From Liolophura sinensis (lineage: Eukaryota; Mollusca; Polyplacophora; Chitonida; Chitonidae), in the NCBI RefSeq assembly GCF_032854445.1, contig NC_088301.1, forward strand, positions 12,646,281-12,706,280: 60,000 nucleotides of DNA, given 5' to 3'. How positions within the stretch are numbered: the first letter of the stretch is position 1; every line of letters begins with the position of its first letter. Below, one piece after another: positions 11,401 to 23,400 of the stretch. The notes under the pieces are model-generated. The model was not told the DNA's origin, did no database searches, and worked only from the letters and a program-made list of their open reading frames with translations. The position numbers were made by a program, and so were the translations under genes.

Positions 11401-14400
11401 GGCGTCGTGTATATCTAGCCAGAGAATAAATATAAGCGTCATGTCCGACATTCGTATACCATTCGTAGTCCGTAAAGGGCGTTCCAAGTCGATAATCGCA
11501 AGATCCATTTCCAAAACAACGTCTAAAACTAATTCCCACAGACAAAGGTATGTAAGAAATTATACAATTAGGAAATAAAGCCGGTAACACACAAGACAGA
11601 GGCGGTCGTCAGTTTTGAATGATGCCGCGCAGACATTCATGACCACGATTATACATTGAGATGCCTTGGTATTTAAAATGCTCCAAGACTCATTGTATTT
11701 TTTTCCGCTAACGTTTGCTATTTCACTGACTAGAAATGTTTTAAGGGCGAATGTTTGTTGCATTACTTATTATAATAAGTGTCTCCTAGACGATCTTTCT
11801 GACATACCCAGTTAGCATCTGAATCTATCAAATTATCCCATTCAACACCAAGAGTTCTACGTTGGACGCCTAGTATGACTAGTTGTCTCGGGTAACTAGT
11901 AACTCTTGACAAATGAGGTCTTGAGTTTAAATCCAGCTCTTGGTGCCTCTTCATGAGTGTTATTTTGAGAAGCGTAAATGAAAATCTTGATATTCGGGTA
12001 TAAGACGCAGAAACATTTTTAAGGCTTCGTGTAAATTGCAATTAAAACTGGTATATGTGAGTTTATCATTCGGGGCTAGGTGACCGGAAACTTTTGCTGC
12101 TGTGAAGCTAAAACTTCCTCTCCAAAACCTCTGCTCCGATTGATATGTATGTGCAAGACTACTGGGGTATTAAGTTTGTATTTTTGTCCAAATCGGCCGA
12201 AAAGTGTATAAGCTCGCTACAAAATCCTTTAAATAATCTTGTCACCTGTTTTCGGATATTGAAAAATACAATATAACAGATGTAGTTTTCTTTCCTATAG
12301 TTTTCTTGTTAACTGCAATTAACTGCAATTGCTCGCAGATGAGAGTTGTCATTTTCGGAGGTGACGTGAGCGGAAACCTTTACTGCTGTGAAGCTAACAA
12401 ATGTTCCGTAGATAGATCAACTTCTGTCCTTCATGTTTGAACAATATCGCTACAAGTGATAGTTTTGTGGTAAAATGTGTTTAAACACTCTTTATTTTCA
12501 GTGCGTTTGACAAATGCATTTGTGCGTAACTCGTCCAAGTGACATAAGCGAGCTTATCCCTTGCGAAAATAACCCAAGTTTTTTTTAATGTCTGAAATAG
12601 TGATGATTGGGTTTAACTATACTCTCAACCATCTCTTATATAGGACAAATGTACGTAGCCTTTGCACTGTGAGCTGCAGTGGTGTAATTACATAGCCGAC
12701 ATACAGGCCGTTCAGTCTGTAGCACTTCGTGCTGGCGCCAGATATATAGGGCTGTCTGTCTTAAGGTACCAACGAAGGTACATTGCTTGTCGACTGTTAT
12801 AGTGGCATGCTCTAAAACTCGTAGCTTCCTTCTACCTCCACTGCTGAAAGAGCTCACAAATCTGATACACATGTTTGAATTATCTCACGGATTTAAACTA
12901 TACCTGAATATGAAGAAGAAGTGTCCCTTTTGTAGCATGCATAAGCAAGAAGATCGGATAGAGTGTATAGCTCATTGAGATGCAAGTTTGTTGAATCAAT
13001 CTGTGATAAAGACACGATTAGTCTGTATCGGCCAAACAGGTTCTGATAGATTCTACTGTAGTCAGTGAACTTTAGTGGATTTATTTCACTGCAGTACCAG
13101 CTGAAGGCTCCGAATATCACATTAATTCTTCTCTTATTTGCAGAAAAAATTCTTACAATAATACATGTACGACTATGGACAAACAATGCTTACCGTGTAC
13201 AATCGTTAACTATAAAGCTTATAGCTTTGCGGTTTATTTATTTAGTTGATTGGTGTTATACGCCGCTCTTAAGAATATTTCACTTATACGACGGCAGCCA
13301 GCATTATGCTGGGAGGGAACCGGGCAGAGCCCGGGGCAAACCCACGACCATCCGCAGGTTGCTCTCAAACCTTCCCACGGACGGCCGAAGAAGAAGCCAG
13401 CCTGAACTGGACTTGAACTCACAACGACCGCATTGGTGAGCAGCTCCTTGGTCATTACGCTACGCTAGCGCGCTAATCAAATGAGCCGCGGAGGCACCCG
13501 CTTTGCGGGATGTGGTCGTGAAGGAAGCACATCTTTACACATGAAGTTACACGTTTTCAGTCTTGTCATTGCAATGTTGGATAGTAACGGATTGAGCAAA
13601 GCGTAGAAGCCTCGTTGTGTTTGCCGCACACCCTATAATGCGGTGGCATCAAACTACATCTCAAGTTTTAGATAACGAATAAGCGAACCTGTCGGTGTTA
13701 CGGTGGACAAACAAGCACATGACCATCTTTCCTTATGCTGTAATAGTACAGACGTGATCGTCAGCTCTTGTTACTACTCGCTTATAGTATTTTTCTGTTT
13801 TTTTTTTTCTTTTCTTATTTTGTTGGTTTGTCTGAGACTGCTCCATTCAATGTAAAATTTATGGTGCCACAATGATTCGCCTAAATTGTACGAAAATGGC
13901 TGAATTGTCTGTGACAGCCTAGTGTTACAATGCTTCAGGATTTGGGCATCCAGAAGCCTCCTCCTCTCTCTAAACAATAGTTTGGCTTATTGCCCTTGAT
14001 ACCTTCAGCAAAAAGCAGACTTTCCAAGTTCTTTACACTTTTACCACCAGTTTCATCCTTCTGGAGGTAGACACAGAGAACGTTCAAAATATATGGACGT
14101 CTTTCATAAATAGCCGAGGCTTACAGCACTTCCATAAGACGCCGTGAAGTATTTATCAGCATCAATGTTTTTACACTTATATGCACAGCACTGAAACGAA
14201 GTGCTCCAATACTGCATCTAGTTTTAAAAGATAAGGGGTTGCGACTGGGCAGGATGGCGCCCTACTACCAATCTCTGGCAATTACAAGCTGCGAGTTCAA
14301 TCCTGGCCTTCGACAGAGAATTTGTTGGCTGGGTCCTTTGTGAAAATGGGCGGCTGACAGATCTAGTACGGCCATACGGGCAATCTCATGAGCGTTTATG

Positions 14401-17400
14401 ATCATTTGTCGTCCGCAAATACATCGTGCAATTTTGTTCATTATACACACGTGACGTTGCTCAATAACAAATCTCAGATCAGAAAAAAATTAAACAAATA
14501 AATAAAAACTAATGGCCTTTATCAATGGTTTTGAACTATGGTCTGAAAAACTGCAACTGTGACACCCGCTGTGACATGTCTCAATGATTTACAATAGTAT
14601 TTATTTATTTATTTATTTATTTATTTGATTGGAGATTTATGCCGTACTCAAGAATATTTCACTCATACTCATTCCCAAAGACCAGTTTCATTAATACACA
14701 TCTCATAAAATACGTAACACTGATTCAATACGTAATATCCGATGCTTCAAATCCGGTAAGCAGGCCACAACCCTTGTTTAGACATTTAAAAGTCCTCATT
14801 TGTATCAATGTATGTTAAACGTAATGACAACACAGCATTTTGAGTAATTCTAGGCCGGTGGCGTCTAATAAATAGCTATTACCATCACTCTATTTTTTTG
14901 ACCTAATTGTTCTTAAGCCATGGTGCTAGAATGAATGATTATGGCTTAATGCTGCATCGGCAATATCTCAGCCATATCGTGTCGCTAGAGGACGTGTAAA
15001 TTGCTACTATTTATGCATTTACATGAACAGTTAGAATAAAACCCTAGCTGAGGTAAATGAGTAAGAAGCCGTACGTCACAGGTTACGTGTGTATCCACAC
15101 TGTGGTCGCTGCTCTGGTCTTACTCTCCATGTTGTACGTTTTTAATTATATTATAAACAATATGCTTCTAAAGGGGAAGAAAAGGCACAGTCATCTTTTT
15201 GTGCTTTTACTGGAGATAAAGTGGAATTATAATACCGGTGCATACAACGGAAATAGAGTCTTAGATTTGCCATGCTTGGATGTACATGTAGATTGTAATG
15301 AATGGCTTGTATACTTGGTAATCCTTAAGAAATTTTAAATGAAAACGCATGGTAGTAAAGACTTGGCCAACAAATTTTAGCAGCACAGTTTTATCTATTC
15401 GTCGAAACATACATTCTTATTCAAGCGCTCAACCTATGTGGACATTCCAGGTCAATATACTCAAGATGAAACTCCTAAAACGACGTCCAACAGAAACCGC
15501 CAAAGAACTAAGAAAGTATTAAAGTACGAAAATACGACGAACTCATGCAAAGATAAACAGTTTCAGTCATGTTCGAAAAGCGCAAGGCATGTTCTATGTG
15601 AATGAGTAAAATCAGTATTCAACTCGTGTACCACACTGGTATTTGAAATGTGAATCTCAGTGGCGCTTTGATTGCAACTGTTCATATATCCAATGTGGCT
15701 ATCTAATTCAACAGGATGAATATACCGCCCTAAGCTCCAGGTTAAAGAAAATTGGCATGGAAGTTGGCATCACTAAATAGATCACTTAAAATTATGTATT
15801 TTAAGGCCATGATGTCACATAAGGTTTTTCCAACTCTAATCACGACACTGACCCTTGTTGTTTTTACAAACGAGCAAAAGATTACTAAAAAATGTTCTCA
15901 AAATTTCTTTCTTCTGTTGAACATCAGGAAAAAACGTGATGTAACGTCGAAGTTCTTATATACCGTCGGTGTGGTTCATAAAGCCCACGATATATGAAAT
16001 GAGTATTTGAAAGCCTTTCAACACTCCTAAAAAAATCTGAAAAAATAAATGAAAGTTGTCTGTAGGATGAACCTTACTTCATATTTTAGCTGCCTTTCAC
16101 TTTAGGCGGAATAGACACATTCATGAAGAAGAGTGTCGGAGTTTCTGGAGGCTCTGTTAATATTTACGGACAAAAGACTTATATTCATTGTAAAACTTAA
16201 GGAACTTAGAGTGAAGGCATCTAATGGGATAGCCTTAACACACTAGTGTTTGCACTAATAACTTGTGATGTTGATTGAAATTGTCACATCGCGTAGATTG
16301 CAATTCTGTATGTTAATGGCGTACAAGCTGTATCGTGAGGAACTAAACGAGATAAGGATCGTTGATTTATGTAACTCCATTTCACAGTAGATATTATAAA
16401 ACGCCACGTGACAGTTGTCTGGCCTCGGTTGTAAAACTATTCACCAAATCTCAGTAATTCGTTTGGTTTAGGAATGCTATTCACCTAATGGCATTTCCTT
16501 CGTGTGACATTATGGGTAGGAGTTGGCGAAATGTGCTACCATGGAAACATCCCATCTGTTAAACTAAATTACAAGCACAATACCGACTACAGATTATCTA
16601 TTGACAGCATCGGTTTCAAACTCCACCAAGTGGAAAAATCTCGCAAAACGTCGTCACAAACCTCCGCTTTACCATATTCGTGATGACCTTTTCCTGCCGA
16701 TGGTATAAAGTCCACGGAGGTGATAGGCGTTTCTCAAACCTGCATGACGCTGTTTATTTTCGAATCATTCCTTCGTTTAGGTCATAATTCATCTGTTCAC
16801 GAGAGCATCCTTTATTGTTCTGAATGTATAAATGCCGGAAGATGAGGTAATTATACATTTATATGTCTATGACTTTAGAATTTTGGATTTCTTTGGGAGT
16901 TCTATAAACATAGTTCTTACACCACCTGAAAAGGTGCTCTTATCATTGATATAAAGTTATTACCAGATACCGAAGTTTTCACCTTACCTTAACACCTGGG
17001 CTAGCAAAACTTCACCGGACAGGCATTTAACAAATTACCCTATTCATTGGTTAAGCTATGACCAAAAAATTTGTCAAACTCTTTGTAGACATGGACATCT
17101 TGACACCTCGATTTGAGTTGAATCAGATGCAGTAAAGAACAACTCTTTAAATCTATGATAAAATGCTATGTTATAAAATAACGTACTTGTCGTACCTGTG
17201 AAGGCCTTCCAGCAACCTTCGGATGTAGTGTGTTTCCCGCAGCCCGGTTACTCCCACCACAATGCTGGGCCGCCGTTATATAAAGTGAAATATTCTTGAG
17301 TACGGCGTAAAACACCAATCAAAGCAATAAATACATCAACAGTCCTAGAACCGGAGGCGGTTTCCCACTGTAATTGTAATTGTACACGTTATCTCCAATA

Positions 17401-20400
17401 TCTCGAAATGTGTTACTTTATTACATGTATGTGTGGTTTATTAACCAAGTCGAGCATGACTCACGGAAAGAAACAAAACACACCCACTCTCGACGTGCTC
17501 GATAGCGATCGACGAGAAAATGCTTAACGGACAATTTTTATAATTCTGGGACCTCCTCGGTGGCCTAATTGTAAGAGTGCCAGTCTGGAATTCGGGAGAT
17601 CTGTTTTAAGAAGACCTTAAAATAGGTACTTTTTGCTGCCTCGCTTAGTACCTAGCACTGAGAGCTTAGAGCAATGAAAAGTGAATTGGTTGGCCCGATG
17701 TCAGTATAATGTGACTCACTGGGTGTCATGTCTGGTGTCTTCCGCATGATACCTCAGTGGAGGCAGCACTTTGACGGCATGGGCTCACCTTGCCTCAAGA
17801 AGATACTGTATATGTACGCACACTTTATGACTCCTCTTTATCATATGACTCCAAACCCCAAGCATACATGTACATAAATACATACACATATTCTGGGTAA
17901 TAAACGACTCGTAATGAGACATACAGCTGTTGACCACTCGCGATTAAAAATAAAAAACAAAATTTATCAATCGCACCTGCTGCCGCTTTTGCTTGGCCAA
18001 GAAACCTTTCCAGTTATTGACTGTCACAATATATATACCGACTATAATAAAGGACGGCAATAACTTCAGGAATCTTGTATCTTTCACTTGGTGATAACAA
18101 ATACAGAGTTTGCGTTTATGGTATGGAATGTGAGCTTAGGGAATGTGACCACGGTCTGTAATAGGCAAGCTGTACCGAAGTAAGCAGCCTGAACCGGACA
18201 AATTGACCGCAATTCAGCTATATTGATGCAAATACCTGCATCAGGGGAATAGCCATCACACTGAAGTATTATCAACAGTGACTGCAAACGGTTAACCCCT
18301 GTGATGTCATGAACATAATATCCAGGAATTCAGATGATTACTGGTTTCTCTTTTCATCTTTTTTGCCACTTGGTGGACTTGAACCAAAACCTGATGTAGC
18401 GTTTTCAAAGATCAGTAGATGTAAAGAAAAACGAATGGTTCCAGAAGCCTTTGTCAAACAAATAACTTTTTATATTAAAACAGAGCGAATTTACTACATG
18501 GCCTTTATAGGCACTTGGGTACATAGACATTCTGAGGTGAACAAATGTCGTGTGAAGTTTACTTGGTCCAAGCAGAACAGAGTTTTTTTGTTGTGTTGTG
18601 TGTAGATTTTATTACAATTTTGAGAAAAAAAGACGACCACTTGAAACTTCAGAGCACGAGATTAACGGGAAGCTCGTTAACCCAACAGGTAAAATGCTAC
18701 GATAAGTCATCTGGGTGTGACCAAGCTGGCATCAAGTGATGAACAGGTGCACCTTATCACAGTTTTCATATGTTATATCGAGTTTCCAGTCTGCTGGGAA
18801 TCTGGAATTTCATTTCAAAAAAACTTCTTCATTCTAAATAAAGCAGTAAATATTCAGCAGAACTAAACACATAATGCACCTCTAATAAGCCAACTGCTTA
18901 CACAGGATTCTACTGCTCCCGTTGTAATAAACAATGTTAATGTCGATTAATTGCAATTCCAGGGCGTCTGCAGCATTTGTTTTCCAGCACGTCGAATGTA
19001 CCTTCATATGCGGTGGTCTCTAATTAAACACATTTTTCTGAAGGCACTTTTCACACCGTGGCAAGTAGCAGACGGTCTAGAATGGCACTGAATGTAAGAG
19101 CTACTGAAACTTGGAGAAGGTATATTTGATAGCAGGTAGATGCAGTGTGTATATAAATAAAGGTCGCATTTAACTTAAATTTCAGTGAATGTCGTTTATG
19201 GGACGTTTTTTTACACGTTCAGTATAAGTTCATTGCCCATTAGAATGTTGTGTCGGAATATCATGCCCGCTTTACCATGCCAGGTAAAAAGTGGAATTGG
19301 CACAAGATTCCAACACAACATTCACATCCATATTCGCAGCTGCACGAGCTGCATTCTGGCGAATATGGTGTGGAATATTGTGTTGGAATTGTGTGCCAAC
19401 TTCACCGAGCTAGCTGTACAGAAGTAAGCAGTCCAAACCGGGAACATTCACCGTAATTCATCTATAGCGATGCATATATCTGTATCAGGGGAATAGTCAT
19501 CACATTGAAGTACTATCAACAGTGACAAGACGGCGAGCGGTTAATCTCGGTAATGCCATGAATACAACACAGAGCGATTCTTTATTGCGTTTTGAATTCA
19601 GTCCCCCAGATGATTACTAGGTTCTATTCATCATTTTTGCTACTTTGTGCACTTTATTCACAGATCATCAGGTGCATTTAAGGAAAATCATTAGTCACAG
19701 GAGCCTTCACGAAACAAAAAACCATGTAAATGTTTGCAAACACACTTCATGGCCTTCATATAAGTACATGGTACGTGTATGAAGGCAATTATTAATGAAC
19801 AAATAGCCACAAGTAAAATTTAGCTGCTCAATGCAAAAGAAAAGCGTTCTTTTGTGCACATGTTTGTAGATTTTTGTGAGATAAAAGACCTGCCCTGAAA
19901 ACTCCAAAGCACAAGGTTAATGGAAACCTCGCTAACCTAACAGGGAAAAGGTTTTTTGAAGACTACTGGGTGTTTGGCAAGCTGCCAACAAAGGTCTTAA
20001 CACAGTCTGGATATAATATCGTGCTTCCAGCTTGCTGGAAATCTGACACACGTTTGCTGACTGTAAATATCTTTTAAAAACAACACACCTCGTAAATAAT
20101 CAGCTATACCAAAATACACCAAGCGCGTTTGTGACGCCAACTACTTACACCTATGTACATGTAGCTCCTCTTGCCACCAGTTTAGACGTAGGATAAATCA
20201 ATCTTTTGACGTTCTTCAGTGGCTGTAACGGAGAGGAAATAGGCCAGAAAACGGTCTAACCAATGTCAGAATGCTGCGAATCGGTGCTTTCAATATAGAG
20301 GTGAACTTGGAATTGAATCGCCTATTATGACAAACTGGAGGGGTGGGGGTGGGGGGGGGGATGTTTGGTGGGGGTGTTGGGCTGATTGGCTACTCCACTT

Positions 20401-23400
20401 ATAAAAATGTTCCACTACGTCTGTTGTGGTGATCAGTTTTGAAGGTGACCTTAAAAGCATGAATATACAAATATAGAAAAAATTGAATCATAGCCAGTGC
20501 ATAACTTAAGCCTTCGGCAAATTGAATAATGATATGTAACACACTAGCAGACAATTTACAGCGCGCAGATATGTGTAGCTCTGAATAAACTATAGATCAC
20601 GAGCACTACTATTCACTACTGTTTGGGTCTTCTGGACCTATTTATTTGTATTCAAAATATTGCACTGTCAAGTGTTTAAACCTGCACTGTCAAGTGACGA
20701 AACCGTTTGGCGTACACTATTTCATTCCCAGAATGAACGCATAAACAACACGTGTTCAGCTTTCTAATCTTGCTTCCTGTGGCAAAAAATGATCAATAAT
20801 AAATTGGTTTAAGCTGTTCACAAAAACTCTAATGCCGTACAGAAAGATAAATGTAGCAAACAGGAGTAAACGTTTTCATGTTTAGAAACACACGGACATT
20901 TGGCCATTGTAACCTTCTGTGTGTAGGCACAACGATGTCAAGGCTAAAACTATCCCATCCTATACCTGGTTCAGCATGTGGCACGAGTCTGCTAAATGTT
21001 CAACGCGTTTCGTTAATGGTCTATTAAGACTCAAATACCAGCCACCAGTTATAAATCAGGTGGTGCTAGTTATGAGTTTACCCGAGAAAGCTCTCAAAGT
21101 GACAGCTTGAAGGCGGCTTTTGAGTGCATCAGACGGCAATTAAAAGGAGCAATTAACCTTTCTAGCACCAGCTCGATCAGAGTTTGGCAGAGCTGTGGTC
21201 CGCAGCAACCAGTCAAAGAAAGAAAGAAAGAAATTGCGCCTAATTGTAAGGTGAAAGGCAACTAATTATTTATTTATTTACTTATTTGATTGGTGTTTTA
21301 CGCCTCAGTCAAGAATATTTCACTTATGCGTCGGCGGCCAACATTATGGTGGGAGGAAACCGGCCAGAGCACGTTGCTGGTAGACCTTCCCACTTACGGC
21401 CGGAGAGGAAACCAGCAGGAGCTGAACTTGAACTCACAGCGACCGCATTGGTGAGAGACTCCTGGGTCATTACGCTGCGCTAGCGCGCTAACCAACTGAG
21501 CCACGGAGGCCCCGGCAACTAAATAACAAATTATGTATCGTTCACCAGACGTGCAACTAAAAATTTTATGTAAAATATTTTCGTATAGTTTTTAGGTTAT
21601 TTAATTAAATGCGTGTAATGTTTTTTATTTATTTTATTGTCAGCTTTTCTCTGTGTGAAGTTCGGGGAGCAGCTTATCAACAGTATATAGGTACTATCCT
21701 CGCTTCCACATTCGATCTCTCTCATTCACCAAACGGTATATTGATGATCTGCTAGTTTTATACAACATGTATACAACAACATCTGTGAAAGATACATACC
21801 CACTGTCGCTGCACTTAAAGGAGAAGAAAACACAGAAATGATGCCAAAACAGATGAAATAGCGTTAAGACTTATTTGCAAATATGATCTTTAATATATTT
21901 TGGGATTTTTTTTTCAAGATAAAAGGGTGTTTGAAATTTAAATAATGATGTGACGTTTGTCTGATAAATTTATTTGAATGTAAATTTGTTGCTTATTTCG
22001 AAATTTGACCTAAATTATGATAATATTGATGAACATTAAAAATTTAAATATGATCCAAATTGAGGTTCAATACATTTGTTAGCTGAAAAGAACAAATTCT
22101 AGTGCAAAAATATTTATTAAACCTGTGCTACATCCGCATTTATGACATTATCAAGCATGACTATAAATACCAAAAGGTGGTCCCAAATACCCACGATACA
22201 AAAATTATTTTCACGGTGTCTTTTTCTCCTTAAGGAAAAAACCGGAAAAAATATTGAAGAGCACATCTGGGAATAAATTTTCGCACTCTTTCATCTGAAC
22301 TTTGCCATTTTTATGTTTTCTCCACCTTTAAAGGAAACTACAGATTCTTCAGATGCAATATCTCACCTCGATTTGCATTTCCTACCATAACAGTTTCCAG
22401 TTAAGCAGGCTTTACGATAAGGGGAATAGTTTCAAGTTTGACATTATATATTATCCGTACACAGAGAGTAATTTACCGAATGGTTCTGCATATATCGTCA
22501 GTACATATCTCGCCTTTTAGCCTGTGTTAGGTTGTGTTGTGTTTCGACTTAACGTACAAGTAGATGAGGACCTGTCTCTGTGTAAGCTGTCGTCAGTTGT
22601 ATATGCGATACTAGTATTTGACGTCAGTGAGTAGCATTCAGTAGTTTTAAGTAGGGTCATAATAACACCACTGTTCAGAGATAAGGACATAACGTGTGTT
22701 TCAGGTAGCATGTAGCAACACAGAAATAACACATGGAACATCATGGCTAAGAGCAATCTTATTCAAATCAGAATAAAACAAACACGAATAAGAATAACCC
22801 GTTATGTGTAATGCTCCCTGGGTTAAATGATTACAGTAGACATGTACATGTATACGCATGTTCTGTTGGTAGGTTGTACCAACGATAGATACTATTTTGT
22901 ACTGAATCTCATGGGACGCCCTTAACGATGGTTAATGTAAGTGGCCGTATGAGTGTGCCTAGGGCAGTTTTCGGTTCTCACGGCTCACTAGTATGCTGCT
23001 ATCCTGTTCATCAGCTGGTTGACATGATAGTTATTAGGCTGATTACTCTATTCTCCACGCATACAGGTCGGGTGCAACAATTAAAAAAATCATTAGTTTA
23101 CAGCGATGATAATTAATTCTTTCCTCAGATTCCGTGCACATGTACAATCATCCGTGTTATCTCAATTCTGAATTGTGAATCTCACCAGCGTCCTGTGGTA
23201 TCTACTCAAAATATGTTGGTCGGGATCGTTTATGTCATAGTCGTCTAGCATTCATGAACTTTTCGAAATACCATTATATGCCAACACATCAGATTTTTTG
23301 GACACAAAGTCAAGAACGTGTGATGTGAAGGTTATACACCATTGACGTCGCACATCGCATATCAGTCTGCATTCTGTGGTTTACATTCTGGCTTATATAA

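Noticed and set aside
13065-13455. ORFs of 124 and 73 codons
   Set aside because: Most of their length lies in a family A SINE.
21266-21513. Functional tRNA gene at SINE heads
   Set aside because: Box A and B are present but the arms do not form a full cloverleaf and the sequence continues into a SINE body.
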